NCBI RefSeq assembly: GCF_000003815.2
Contig: NC_049980.1
Coordinates: forward strand, 28,576,218-28,640,217
Length of the DNA stretch: 64,000 bases
Direction: 5' to 3'
From: Branchiostoma floridae
Taxonomy: Eukaryota; Chordata; Leptocardii; Amphioxiformes; Branchiostomatidae
The position numbers and the translations under genes are program-made. The first letter of the stretch is position 1. Each line of letters opens with the position of its first letter. The notes under the pieces are model-generated. The model was not told where the DNA came from and ran no database searches. It was given only the letters and a program-made list of their open reading frames with translations. Shown here piece after piece: positions 12,373 through 23,880 of the stretch.

Positions 12373-12687
12373 ATACTTAACGCCTACAGTGGAAGGTGTA
12401 CATGTACGTCTTTGATCATTTCCGTCCTTCCATCTTGCGTTTGAATGAAAAATACCTGAAGGCAGAAACACGTGTTTGTTGCGGGCGGATTCGTGCATAT
12501 TCCTATGGATATCGAAAATTAGACGCACGCCTAAATAGCTTACATCGCACTGGTGGCGCCGCGGTTCCGAATTAAACATTGCCACCGCTCAAAACACGTG
12601 AACAGCTAGCAGGTGTTGCTCAATCTCTCCCAGCCACGCGTACCGACAGGTTCGTCAGTGGATAGTAGCGTTAAACGAGCTCACAGC

Positions 12688-12954
12688 ATGGGGACAAGAT
12701 GCTTCATTCAGCTTTTGTGCGTGACTCTGTTGATGTTCTCCAATGGCAGGACAGGCGCAGGTGCCAGTGACATCATCGGTGGCAAAGGAGGCTGTGCTTC
12801 CGTGAAAAGCGGGTGAGTTTTATCGAGGCACTTAGAATTTAGGCTTGCTGTACAAAATCTTAACTACTATGTATTTGCCTAGAAGGGAGGTGGAGAAAGT
12901 ATTATGTTTTTCTCTCTTTATAGTGTCTTGAAGAGTGTCTGTGGTGGTGTGTGA

Positions 12955-12988
<34 letters not shown>

Positions 12989-13015
12989 ATGTATGTGTGT
13001 GCGTGCGTGCGTGTG

Positions 13016-13066
<51 letters not shown>

Positions 13067-13750
13067 ATGTTTGCATGTTTGTGTGTGTGTGTAACGTTTA
13101 TCATTTACTGTTCTTTCAAATCAAGAAAATAAATTTGAGAGTCAGGATTTAGTCATGTTGGAAACTGACTTGAAGCAAACTTTAGTGCAGTCATAGGCTA
13201 TTTCGCCGCGTCTAATCACTGTCGAATAAAAAATGTTACACCAACGCAACACTAACACTGCCCTGTCTACTGACTGCCTTTGCTTCAGAACTTGGACCGA
13301 CACCTTCCGCCAGCTGGCGGGTTCTCCCTGGAAAATGCCCCAAACCACCTGGGAGCACCTGGAGCGACTGCAGACAGCTCAGGCGCTGTCGGAACGGATC
13401 AAGTGGAGCCTGGAACATCCGGATATAGGTAGGAAATGATAGTGCATTTCCTCCAAACTTGAGGATGATTACTGAGCGACTGGATTTGGATTTGTGTGAT
13501 TTTACTATAACGTTAATGCACGCTACAAGACAGAATACACTCACCCACTCTCACTCACTCACTCACTCACTCACTCACTCACTCACTCACTCACTCACTC
13601 ACTCACTCACTCACTCACGCACTCACTCACGCACTCACTCACTCACTCAAAGGAAACACACTAAGTACAAAATGCAGAAATGATATACAAAGTTTTGTTG
13701 ATAAATCGCGCATGCTATTTGTAAAAAAAAACAGGAGGTTTGTTTGTGAG

Positions 13751-13803
<53 letters not shown>

Positions 13804-15867
13804 GAGTGAGTTTGTGTGTGTCTGCATCTGTGTGTGCGTGCGTGTGTGTGTGTGTGTGTTCGTGCGTGCGCGCGCGCGTGCGTGCGTGCGTGAGCGCGCA
13901 AGTCAAGGGTAATCTATGGGCCCCTGGCGACGCCATTATATTGGGATACCTGTAATTTACATTTTGTATCTTCGCTATGTGAAGTGGCACCGTGAAAAAA
14001 AAAACTTAAGCTTGTGCAACTTTTGACATAGCCTGGGTACCATTCTCCGCTGGTCGGCTTTGGGGTGCTTTACCCGGCCCAGTGCTAAGGCACCGACCTG
14101 CTTGTGTCACATTGTCTGATTAGCTGCCCTTTGAGATTTGGCCGCCAGAGCTTTTAGCCGACCTTTGGAGTTTACGCGCGCGACGAAATTAACCTAACCC
14201 CGTAAGAACTCCCCCGCCCTGTACCAATTTACTGCACGGGCGGCCACCCCTACACCGACGAAGAGCAACTCAAGCGCCTCGATGGTATGGTATCCAGGCT
14301 ACTTTTGACACAGGTTCACAGTGTTTATGTTTACTGATTACAGATTGCTCGGCCATTTTCTCGCGACTGAAAGGGGCAGCCAGCAGCGGCGTGTATCTCA
14401 TCCGCCCGGCGGGGGCAAACCAGTCGGTCCCCGCCTACTGTCGCATGGAGGGCGGGCAGGGCTGGACCGTGCTGCTGCGGAGGCAGGACGGCTCCGAGGA
14501 CTTCTACCGCACCTGGGACGACTACAAGCGCGGCTTCGGCAACCTGACCGGGGAGTTCTGGCTCGGCAATGACATCATCCACCTGCTGACCAACCAGGCC
14601 AGGTAGCTACTTCAATTGCTGCAGAGTTTCATTTCTTATCTATTTTTTGTTTAGTTATTATTGCTTTCATGAAAAATGGAGCTCGTGGTATAATTTTTGG
14701 TGTGTCTCTATGTGTGTTTGTGTTTGTGCTTCCGGATATTTGTGATCGGTATAACTTAAGAACCTCTGGATTGTAATAATATTTTGTTTGTGGATTGGGG
14801 TTGGGAAGATGAAGGCCAGGGTCGATTTCGGGCCCCTGGTGTGTGATTTTGGTACTGCAGAGTAACGTTCGGTTTTTGTATCTTATGGCCTGGACGTGCT
14901 ATGGTCTTGTTCATCAAATTGTTATCATTTCCTTGCTTCTTCAGTTGTACAGATAGTTAGTGATCAGTGATTTATTTGTTATTTTCATACTATTTATATC
15001 ACTTTTGTTAATCTACTTCTAATTTGTTATTTGTCCAGTTATTATCCTTTAGTTGCTGTAGATATCAGTTGTTAGTCATTTGTCGTTATAGTTACATTCT
15101 TTATCTATTCTTAATCTTTTGTACGATGTTGTACTTATTCAGTTGCATCTGTTATCATTCATGTATCAGTTTAGCTGTTCTACTTATTATATGTTCCGTA
15201 ATGAGCCTGACTAAATCGCGCTCCTAGCGGCCGTCTCGGGGTCATTGACTCCAGTCAGCGAAAGATTTAGTTCCGTAGTCATTGGAAGCACCTTTGTTTC
15301 ACCATCTTCAGCTATTGTCGTACTACGGCATCGATATTTTGGTAAACTATTAAGCAGTGGAGGTCCACGTGCAGACCAGATAGGTACAGTGTATGTGCCT
15401 TTAGCACCCAGCGCTTTCTATCCTCATTTCTATCCTCATTTCATGAACTTGTATTTCATCACAGGAGCAAGCTGCGGGTGGACTTGGAGACGTGGGGCGG
15501 AGACGTGACCTACGCCCTTTACCGCACCTTCTCCGTCTCGGACGAGGCCTCGGCGTACAAGCTGACGGCCGGGGACTACAGCGGGACCGCCGGCGACGCT
15601 CTCTTGTTCAGCAACGGAAACGCCTTCGTCACACGGGACAGGGACACCGTCTTCGGCCAGAAGGCAAAGGACTTTAAAAGCGCAGGGTGGTTGTACATGT
15701 CGTATTTCCCTAACCTACTCGGCGTGTACTACACGCCGCAAACCGTGCCGACATCGACACAGCCCGACAAGATGCTCCTTGATTCTATCAGATGGTATCA
15801 AAGGAACCGCGGGCGTCACCCGTTACTGAAGTTTGTTGAGATGAGAATCGCTCCTGAGGTGACATAA
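12688..15867 (+). CDS. secreted fibrinogen C-terminal domain (FReD) protein
   Basis: Four exons (12688-12812, 13289-13428, 14344-14602, 15465-15867; intron phases 2, 1, 2) encode 308 residues. [20 protein letters not shown] is a signal peptide. Residues 42-88 form a short helical linker with no collagen or long coiled coil. The FReD spans about 89-304: [56 protein letters not shown], then VEMRIAP. The first disulphide pair (C90, C121) is kept. The calcium loop reads DRDTV (232-237) instead of DRDND, and both Cys of the usual second disulphide are missing ([16 protein letters not shown]). FReD lectins bind acetylated sugars or microbial surfaces; here the usual calcium/ligand pocket looks altered, so ligand and activity are open. 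There is one N-glycosylation site (NLT, N155). All three introns hold microsatellites, T-rich repeats or a MITE. Confidence 0.88.
12950..13092 (+). repeat. (TG)n microsatellite in FReD intron 1
   Basis: GT dinucleotide runs with some GC and AT interruptions. Frames reading Cys-Val or Thr-His repeats across it are artefacts. Confidence 0.95.
13537..13650 (+). repeat. (CACT)n microsatellite in FReD intron 2
   Basis: About 25 CACT/CACTCACG units in a row. Confidence 0.95.
13740..13900 (+). repeat. (TG)n / (CG)n microsatellite in FReD intron 2
   Basis: A GT run followed by GTGC and CGCG alternating purine-pyrimidine sequence, which has Z-DNA potential. Confidence 0.95.
14029..14300. mobile_element. 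MITE with 10-bp target duplication in FReD intron 2
   Basis: The left end TAGCCTGGGTACCAT matches the reverse of the right end ATGGTATCCAGGCT with one difference. ACTTTTGACA flanks both sides (14019-14028, 14301-14310). The 272-bp interior has no frame. It ends only 43 bp before exon 3, so it may supply part of that exon's splice-acceptor context. Confidence 0.8.
14650..15464 (+). other. FReD intron 3, T-rich with decayed GTTAT-type repeats
   Basis: Between exons 3 and 4. From about 14940 to 15210, short TTGTTAT / AGTTAT words recur. No other feature seen. Confidence 0.5.
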
Positions 15868-16479
15868 ATGGTGTTTTCAGATGTTTGTACCTCTCTGGGC
15901 CTGGCCACATTTGTGTAAGATTGTAGTGATTCATTAGCCTGTGTTAGGTTAACGTCACATATCATCCCGGGGCCCGCCTGGGCTCGAAAAGACCGATATC
16001 CAAGACAACAAAACCCAAACCGGGCCGGTGTGACAGGGATTTCGCCCCCCCCCCGCGATCTCGCCCCCCGGGGGGCGAGATCGCTAGCGTTTTCGCCCCC
16101 CTCTGGCGTTTTCGCCCCCCCCCCCATCCCAGCGTTTTCGCCCCCCCTAGGAATATCCTTCCCGTTTTCTAGAGTGTTCGGTTGAAGCTTAATCCTATTG
16201 CTGTGATAATGATTAGCACTGTCTTGTTACCTACTTTTGTATATATATATATATATACTTTTGTATATATTTACCTACTTTTTACATAGCCTTAAGATAC
16301 TTAACTTGCAGCTTGTTACTGCATATTAATCGAGCTACCTGGAACAATATATACGTGACACCTTAGTATGTTAAGATGAGATACAGTACCTGTGAAGCCG
16401 ATCCTACCTGGTTGGGTGCAAGCACACTTTGCATTGAAATAAAACAGATACATTTTTGTTGTCATTTTGTGGTGACTTT

Positions 16480-17275
16480 TATTAACATCACGAACGTATA
16501 TTAACATATGCATATCAACACACCTGTTGCTGAGTTGTAACAAAACTGGTAAATATTTGCCAATCAGCACAGAGGTATACACACCTGTCTATGAGTTGAA
16601 ACAAATTGTGATGTTCAAAACTAACAGCTAAATACATCCTTATCAACATACATGTACAGGTAAGCACACCTGTTCCTGTGCTGATAATACTAACCGGTGT
16701 TCAATACACAACTGTATCCGAATTGAAACAAAACCAACAGGTAAATACATGCTAATCAACATACAGGTAAACACACCTGTTCAAGGGCTGTTCTGGAGTT
16801 CAAAACTAACGGGTAAATATAGGGATTATCAATATACAGGTAAACACACCTGTTTCGAGTTGAAAAAAACTAACAGTTGAATATATGCTAATCACCATAA
16901 AGGTATGCGCACCTATTCCTGCACCTGTTCAATACAAACAGGTAAATACACACTTCTCATTAACAGCTACGCGCACCTGTTCCTCTGCTGTTAGAATACT
17001 AACAGGTAAATACACACTTCTCATTAACAGCTATGCGCACCTGTTCCTCTGCTGTTAGAATACTAACAGGTAAATACACACTTCTCATTAACAGCTATGC
17101 GCACCTGTTCCTCTGCTGTTAGAATACTAACAGGTAAATACAAACTTCTCATTAACAGCTATGCGCACCTGTTCCTCTGCTGTTAGAATACTAACAGGTA
17201 AATACACACTTCTCATTAACAGCTATGCGCACCTGTTCCTCTGCTGTTAGAATACTAACAGGTAAATACACATGG
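16480..17275 (+). repeat. minisatellite, 64-bp unit, with diverged upstream copies
   Basis: The word CACTTCTCATTAACAGCTA recurs at 16951, 17015, 17079, 17143 and 17207, exactly 64 bp apart. Each unit also holds GCGCACCTGTTCCTCTGCTG and AATACTAACAGGTAAATAC. Older units with the same AACAGGTAAATA and CACACCTGTT words extend back to about 16480. Confidence 0.92.
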
Positions 17276-17277
17276 AA

Positions 17278-17528
17278 GGGAAGGGGGGGGGGCGAAAACA
17301 CTAGCGATTTCGCCCCGGGAAGGGGGGGGGGCGAAAACACTAGTAGCGATTTCGCCCCGGGAGGGGGGGCGATATCACTAGCGATTTCGCCCCGGGAGGG
17401 GGGGCGAAATCACCAGAGGGGGGCGAGATGGGGGGGCGAAATCGCTAGTGATCCTGCCCCCGGGGGGGGGCGAAAACACTAGTGATTTTGCCCCCGGGGG
17501 GGCGATATCACGGGGGGGCGAGAACGCT
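17278..17528. repeat. G-rich palindromic tandem blocks
   Basis: About six units pair a run of 6-9 G plus CGAAAACACTAGCGATTT with CGCCCCGGG. Many G runs of four or more on one strand give G-quadruplex potential; alternate units can also fold as hairpins. A counterpart in inverted orientation sits at 16036-16150. Confidence 0.8.
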
Positions 17529-17540
17529 GTCACACCGGAC

Positions 17541-18157
17541 ATAATTCAACAGCTTGTCTTGTGCATATTTATCGACATAAACCTTAATCTTCCGTTTTCC
17601 AAAACAGCCCGGACGAGTGCTGGGTAGGAAATGTGACATAGGCCTTACAGAATTCCTAGGGTCTGACCATTGTTGGGGCTGATAGAAGCTTGATTTAGTC
17701 AGGCTTTACATTTCATGTATAACACTGCCACATGTCAATTTCGACATTAATTTTCATAAGCAGTATAATCCTAGCAAACGTCAGAGGTTGAAATATTTCG
17801 TCCTCTTTTCTAAATTTCATTTTTGACGAAACTGTCTGTGCACATACACTGCATTGTATGTGCTAGTATAGATGCTGAGGTAATATTTCCTTAGTGCAAC
17901 ATTTTTCTACACTACATAGCATGAAATTAAGTTAAGTGCTGTCTCCAGGACCCGCCCCTCGCTCCAGGGCCGAAAAGTTTCTTATTGTGACGGAAAATGA
18001 AACCACCCCGTCGGCACCAAAAAATCTTAACTAGAATTGCTGAAAACATTACTGTAAGCTTAGAATGATAAATTGAAAACGAAAATGGTGTCCCTATGAG
18101 TGGGTTCACATGTGCGTATATATTTAGGCCCGAATGAGGTCCTTATGGAATTCTTAT
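17541..18157. other. non-coding stretch
   Basis: No supported gene or repeat seen. Confidence 0.5.
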
Positions 18158-18337
18158 TAGCCTCTACCAGGCTGCACAGGGTGCTGGCAAAATAGACCGA
18201 TAACAATCCAGAGTGGTTAACTGGCCGAGGAGTATGTTTGGAGCCTAGCTAACTCCTCTTGCATGTTATCTGTCTATATACATTTGTTGAATTTCTATAC
18301 CATCTTTCCAGCAGCCTGTGGGGCCTGGCAGAGGGTA
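18158..18337. mobile_element. 180-bp MITE with imperfect terminal inverted repeats
   Basis: The left end TAGCCTCTACCAGGCTGCAC and the reversed right end TACCCTCTGCCAGGCCCCAC continue to GGTGCTGG/GGCTGCTGG, about 30 bp in all. Flanks are TA-rich, with no clean target duplication. No coding capacity. Confidence 0.65.
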
Positions 18338-18825
18338 TTAATACAGTCGATACCGGCGGACTTGCCATATGCACACGTGTGAACTCGTCCAAACAATGAT
18401 TGAGATGGACAAAAGTAGAATAGAGCTCGAGACAGCCCTTAGCATAATTGATGACGACGTATACAAGTAATCTTTGTGGTAGACCAATTTGCCTGGAAAT
18501 TTAAATTATTTTTGGTCACATCGTACCTGAGATGGCTGACATATTCTTGGGTAACTACTCCCCGAGCTAGTGCATTCCGCATACTTCAGACATGATGAAC
18601 TCAGCATATCACACAAACTGTAGTGTTTTGAATTCTAGTTGCTGTTGGAAGTATGCTTAATAAATTTCTGGTGCATTATTGAGCTCTAGATGAAAGTCTG
18701 TCAGGGAAAGTCTTCTAACGGAGTTCTTTCCATGACAGGCAGTGATTGTGATGTTGAAATTGATTTCAATAAAGAATTTACTGGAATTAACTTGTATCCA
18801 GTGATTACCGAGGTGGAGTTTGCAT

Positions 18826-19022
18826 GGGCGTCTGCGTGTGCATGTGTCTGTGTGTCTGTGCGCGTGTGTGTGCACGCACGCGTGTGTATGTGTGTGAGTT
18901 TGTGTGTGTGCGCGCGCGCGCGTCTGTTTTTGTGCGTGTATGTGTGTGCGTGCGCGAGCGCGCCTGTGTGTCTGTCTATCTGCCTGTCTGTGCATCTGTG
19001 TCTGCGCGCGCGCTCGTGTGTT
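18826..19022 (+). repeat. TG/CG alternating purine-pyrimidine tract
   Basis: GTGTGTG, GCGCGCG and TCTGTCTG words mixed over 200 bp. Frames across it are artefacts. Confidence 0.9.
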
Positions 19023-19129
19023 TACAAAACTGATGATGCAAATACACGGATTCTACTTGCTCTAATAGGTACACTGATACCGTTCAAAAGAACACGTAAA
19101 ACCGCCTGAGGGCATATTTCTGCTAACAA

Positions 19130-19506
19130 ATTGATCGACAGACTACGCGAGTGACTAACAGCGCCGTCCAGTGGATATTGATACCATTGCAGCTGCTGCC
19201 GCGCATGCGTTCTCCATCACGGGGCAACAGGTTGTAGCGCAAACAAAAGAAGTGATTAAACAAACTGTCATCCTATCCCTGCTGACCCCGCAGCCTTTCT
19301 TGTTGTAGAGACAGAACCGTCGAGAAGTCGTGCGCCCAAAAGTGGCGAAATCACGGCAGATTTTCTGTTATAGCGGCGTAGCCGGGTGTAGCTATAACAG
19401 GTGGAACGCCCAAGACGACCCCACGAGACGCGCTTAAGGCATTCCATACGTTTTACGCCCGGGTGACAGCTGTGGTCGCTGTTCCGTGAGCTGGGACTGA
19501 CTACAG
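19130..19506 (+). promoter_or_regulatory. possible promoter and non-coding first exon
   Basis: A G/C-rich island contains GCGCATGCG (19201-19209), an NRF1-type core-promoter motif. It ends in a good donor, CTACAG|GTAAGC, at 19506/19507. It could be the 5' UTR exon of the gene whose coding exon starts at 22112. No coding frame here is convincing. Confidence 0.3.
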
Positions 19507-21690
19507 GTAAGCCCTGATTAACTGGCATTCAGAACTTACAGACCCGATCGTCGATTCTGTAACCACGTTTTCAGTTCTTTCTTGTGACTCTCTGTGGGTG
19601 AAGTGACGAAGTCATCCCAGTCTAGCCGCTAGTGTGGTCAGTCGAGTTTTATGGTAACCAAATGTTACTGTTATAAGATTGTTGGAACAACACGCGGCGC
19701 CATATTTCCGCTTCTTGTTTGATTAAGGCCGCGCTATGTAAGTTACCGAGTCAGACGGCAACTCTCTTTATAAATTTGAACTGGGTTTCTTACACACAGC
19801 TTTTGACAGCGTTTCGCCCTTTTAGCTAAACCTGTAAAAGTCAGAACTTGTGTTTTATGCAACGCGGGCTCGCAATCGAGTTTGGGGAATATGAGTTGAC
19901 ATAACCTGTACAAATATTGACAAGTTTTCTCCCCCGCCGTGTACAAAGCCTGATAAGAAGTAGCGTTTTAGGGAGCACTAGTGTTAGGTAGGGAGGTAGG
20001 GTGGTGTTACATACGAAACATCACGGTTTACTACGAACCACTCAAGAACTTAATTTAAAAGCAGAGTTGGAATTCGGCTCATTCTCAGTGTTAAACCTCT
20101 GTTTTTGCAACATTGGTATACTCTTTGTTGATATTGTATCTTTTAACAGTACTACATGAAGGATAGTATTTTTCATTGTATCTCTTAACACGAGTTCTTG
20201 TTGAACCTACCGGGCAGTATATGGTAGGATACAAAATAGACACACACAAGTTCGTGAAGAAGTGGGCATATAAAGAATGGAATTTTTTTCTTGCGTGGGC
20301 CTCTGTGTTACGAGGTGCTTACCTACAGAATTCGGCTAGATAGCGCAGCCATAGAGACAGCAAACATGTCTGAATGACCCCGCTAATAAAGATAATACAG
20401 CGGACTAAGCAAATTAGGGAAAGCTATGTAGGGTGTCCTGCACTTTCTCTTACCACCTTCTCTTTCAACCTCCTTGCTCTTACCCTATCCCTTGAAATAG
20501 AATTTCAACGAAAGAAATATCTCCATGGAAAGGGATAGTAATTACATGTAGACAGCGTATCTGTTGGTACGAAATCCAAGCATCACCTCGACATAGTGCG
20601 TGTATTCAAGCATGACAATGTTGTGAAAGACAAAACCGTCTGCGCTTAATTCATTCAGTTCTATTTAAGTGCAGCCAACTAAAAAGCCACACTCACAATC
20701 GCTTTGCGCTCGGATACAAACGTCTTTTCTTATGGGTAAAGCTGGTACAAAAATCCAATAACACCCAGAAAAGTAAATAGATTTAGGTTTTGAATCTAAA
20801 AGAATCGCTGTTGTTCTTTACCCACTTTCTAACGTCACATCATTTTGCTACGACAAAAAAACAGTACTGAAATGGAAAGAAATGTCATTCCGTTTTTCAT
20901 CATAGTAAGACTATTTTGTTACAGTTTACTTAAAAGTATGGTCGACTCATGGATCCCTCTATTATCATCTTATCTAAAGATCAGATGCTAAATAGTCCCA
21001 TGGTGTGTGTAAAATGTTCCCAAGACTGTTAGGAAATATCAACATCGACTGTACAAAGCCGGGGAGGTTTTAGGTATACATTAAGTTACAAATTAACATT
21101 TTACACCGTCTCTCTATTCACGATATAGATTTAAAGTTTCACAAACATTTAGTCCTTGCCATCAAATAAAGAGGTTTGAATGTTTATTGTGGAGCCCTTT
21201 CAGGTGGGTTTGTAGACGAATAACTTATTTGAAGAAAAAGGAGAGTAATCTTCTGAAAGAAAATATTAGAAAGCAACTTCTTGTGAGCACGTCTGCGTTC
21301 TTGGAGTCTATATTCACATTGGCAGTTACAAACGCACATTATTTTGGTCAGGCGTCTCTTCGTGATTTATTAACCAAGACGTATAATTCATTGCGTGGTG
21401 ACACGAAGTGGTTACGTTTACAATACGTTTATTGAAATCGTGTATGAAATATAACTCTGTTGTCCCTCTGTTTCGTTCTGATAAGAACAATCCCTTTTAT
21501 GCGAGGTCTTTCTCTTTAACACATAAATCAAGTAGGTGTTGTCGGAGATATATACGATGCTGTCCTCTCCCTAGTCCGTGCCAGTGGTGGCGGATAGAAA
21601 GTGTAATAAAAGATAGAAGCCCATTTTAGTCTGTGACAACTCCAGAAAAGCATCGTGGACCATATTTTGTCTGTGATAACATTATTCGCC
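19507..21690. other. non-coding stretch, possible intron
   Basis: AT-rich, with no supported exon. Would be intron 1 if the exon ending at 19506 belongs to the gene at 22118. Confidence 0.35.
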
Positions 21691-21760
21691 CCACCCTATT
21701 CCCTACCAGAAATCGTGGAGCGACAATCGCCCGGGAAGCCTGCATATCCTTATTTCTTGT
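21691..21760 (+). pseudogene. relic copy of the start of the exon at 22112
   Basis: The stretch ATCGTGGAGCGACAATCGC with its CCTACCAG-like acceptor resembles CCATGGTGGAGCGACAGTCG at 22116, including the CGGGAAGCC/CGAAGAAGCC that follows. It has ATC in place of ATG and soon diverges. An even weaker match sits at about 21568. It is probably a decayed local duplication. Confidence 0.35.
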
Positions 21761-21916
21761 TTCGATGCGATGCCTTTATTTCCCCCTCCCAGTTCATCAC
21801 ATGGCCTAACATGATCATTGTGTACTTCATGTCATTCTATATTCATAATCTGCATATGTACTAAGTTTGATACTTGTTTTAGTTATTAGGATGATAAGTT
21901 TGTTTCTTCTTTTTTT

Positions 21917-22085
21917 GCCATACATTGTACCGTGTACGATCGTTGCGCAATAAAGTTCTTCTTCTTCTGTAACTGTTGTTGCCATACATCATTCGTAGCT
22001 TGGGAAAATGACAGCTCAGAGACGACGGTATTCTGTTGTTGCCATACATTGTATCATGTACAATTGTCGTGTAATGAAGTTCTTT
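21917..22085 (+). repeat. two copies of a TGCCATACATTGTA...AAAGTTCTT module
   Basis: TTGCCATACATTGTACCGTG...GCAATAAAGTTCTTCTTCTTC at 21917 recurs at about 22038 (117 bp later) in diverged form. The AATAAAGTTCTTCTTC ending looks like the 3' tail of a retroposed SINE or LINE. The family is not identified. Confidence 0.4.
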
Positions 22086-22117
22086 ATGATATTATCTTTC
22101 CCTGTCCCCAGACAGCC

Positions 22118-22474
22118 ATGGTGGAGCGACAGTCGGCGAAGAAGCCGTATGACACGCAGTCGTCCTGGTCCTCCCCTCACAGCACCGCCAGCGGCCGTGA
22201 CGACAGGCGCTTCGGCTACCAGAAGCTCACCAGCTACGAGATCGACCAGACCGTGGAGCGGCTGCACAGCGGGCGGCTGAAGTACCACGACGTCGCCGAG
22301 CAGAGGAACAGACCGCGCCCGAGGGACAACTCTGACCCGGAGCTGGTGAGCCAGATCACAGAGAGGCTGACGAGAGACGCGTCCGCCAAGGCCACGGACC
22401 AGAGACGGGTCCACGACGAACCCATGAGGAACATGGGCACGGTCAATTCGTACGCCTGGAAGGGGTGGAACTGA
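22118..22474 (+). CDS. small hydrophilic protein, unrecognised
   Basis: A single coding exon (acceptor CCCCAG at 22106-22111) gives 118 residues starting MVERQSAKKPYDTQSSW. G/C content and codon use rise sharply over the exon, and the frame is open to its stop, which supports a real gene. The protein is charged, has no signal peptide or membrane segment, and is predicted helical in the middle (YEIDQTVERLHSGRLKYHDV and PELVSQITERLTRDASAK). It ends NSYAWKGWN. Size, composition and the Tyr/Trp-rich end are reminiscent of small ciliary or sperm microtubule-associated proteins, but that is only an impression. The 5' UTR may come from 19.2-19.5 kb. Confidence 0.65.
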   Translation: MVERQSAKKPYDTQSSWSSPHSTASGRDDRRFGYQKLTSYEIDQTVERLHSGRLKYHDVAEQRNRPRPRDNSDPELVSQITERLTRDASAKATDQRRVHDEPMRNMGTVNSYAWKGWN

Positions 22475-22931
22475 CGGGAAAACAGGACAAAAGCAATAAT
22501 GAGTGAAGACCTTTATTGTCCATTTTTGCCAAACCGAGCAGGGTATATAGTTCACAACAAAGACAAAGCATACATGTAAAAAAAGTATCATAGATCTAGT
22601 CAAGGAGCTTTCTAGTCTAAGTCTGATTCTTCTTGCTTCTTGGCAATATTGAAACAAATAGGATTGTATGGTTTAGTTTCGTTTTAAATGGCTGTTTGCA
22701 AGCATGTAGATATTGTAAAAAAAAGCAAGGCAAGAATACAGTCTTGTTCTCCCTTTGTGCTGTCTCTTTCTAACCTGGATGACAGACCCCCTACATCTAT
22801 AATATCTATCGTGTCTAGCTATGCGAAAGTTTCATTGAGGGCATCTTATCCCTAGAGCCAGGATCTTGCCTGTGTACTAGGCCCTGGAAACCATCTGGAA
22901 TCTAGGCTATCTATTCCTGACGACTCTTTAA

Positions 22932-23876
22932 CCCTATTCAGACCGGGCTTTTTTGGTCATCCCTGGACCGGGGGGGGGCTTTTGAGGCCCTCCACTTTGA
23001 GGTCCTATAACTCTAAAACGACGTGCCGTAGGGCCACTAAATTTTTAGGACATGATATCGACATAATATCTGACAAGTCCTTGACGTTTGACGTTACGTT
23101 GACGTAAGATGACGTAATGATGACGTCATCAATTTGATTATATTGGCCGGACCCATGAAAAAAGGGTATTCTCAGAAAACTTCAAGTTATTCTACAAAAA
23201 TGTAACAACAAGTGCAGATAACAGAATAATAATGTTTATTACGACTTGCGTTGCCAATAGCAACATCAATGACGTCAAAATGACGTCATAAAATGACGTC
23301 ATACACATCTAAGATACCAGTTGGACTCCACCATATTATATCCATCACCTTGAATTTTTAAAAATACTTTTTTTTGCAACAAATAATCACAAAGGGCAAT
23401 GGAAATAGACTAAATACATTCATTTAGATGGTTTTTGATGAAAAAATACCAGGTAGTTATAAATTTTAAGGGATAATTAGCTCGTTATTCTTGATCAGGC
23501 CATACGGTCCGCCATCTTGGATTTTAGACTGATGACGTCATCAAATTAGCATAATTTATGCATATATAATTATGAAAGATATGCTAGATAATATAAGATT
23601 TTATTTATGTAACAAAATAGCAGTAATATAGCAAATAAATGTGAAAAATACATTGTTAGAACCAAAAATAGTGATTCTTGGCAAAACAGCCTGTCAACAA
23701 ACGGTTGCCATGGCAACACGAAAATATGGAAAATTTTTTTAAACTTCGTAAAATTGTTGCCAACAATATTTTAGGAAAACTCACCAAATTTGGTGGCCCT
23801 AGCGTAAGCCGTTCTGGCGTTATAGGACATCAAAGTAGGCGCGGGCCTCAAAAGCCCCCCCCCGGTCTGAATAGGG
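22932..23876. mobile_element. piggyBac-type MITE
   Basis: Perfect 16-bp ends CCCTATTCAGACCGGG, each flanked by TTAA (22928-22931, 23877-23880): the TTAA target and CCC start are piggyBac hallmarks. Inner repeats GGGGGGGGCTTTTGAGGCCC...CTTTGA(G/T)GTCCTATAAC extend the inverted ends. The left copy has an extra ~27 bp between the outer and inner parts. The 945-bp interior, with repeated TGACGTCA words, has no transposase. Confidence 0.92.
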
Positions 23877-23880
23877 TTAA

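Larger units (their letters stand above)
16022..17540. mobile_element. candidate 1.5-kb inverted-repeat element with G/C-rich ends and tandem core
   Basis: The left end CCGGTGTGACAGGGATTTCG (about 16024) and the reversed right end CCGGTGTGACAGCGTTCTCG (about 17540) are inverted repeats. Each is followed inward by blocks of CGCCCCCC / GGGGGGCG. The core is a tandem array. I see no clear target duplication and no coding frame. It lies about 150 bp after the FReD stop codon and would be in that gene's 3' flank. Confidence 0.55.

Noticed and set aside
12832-13152. Cys-Val and Thr-His repeat proteins on both strands
   Set aside because: They are translations of a GT/CA microsatellite inside FReD intron 1; the same holds for 13647-13990 and 18657-19109.
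16951-17275. CRISPR-like direct repeats
   Set aside because: The whole 64-bp unit repeats without variable spacers, in a eukaryotic setting; it is a minisatellite.
19268-19528. 86-residue minus-strand frame
   Set aside because: A chance frame in a G/C-rich, promoter-like stretch; no homology or splice partners.
22016-22657. 213-residue minus-strand frame
   Set aside because: A shadow of the exon at 22112-22474.
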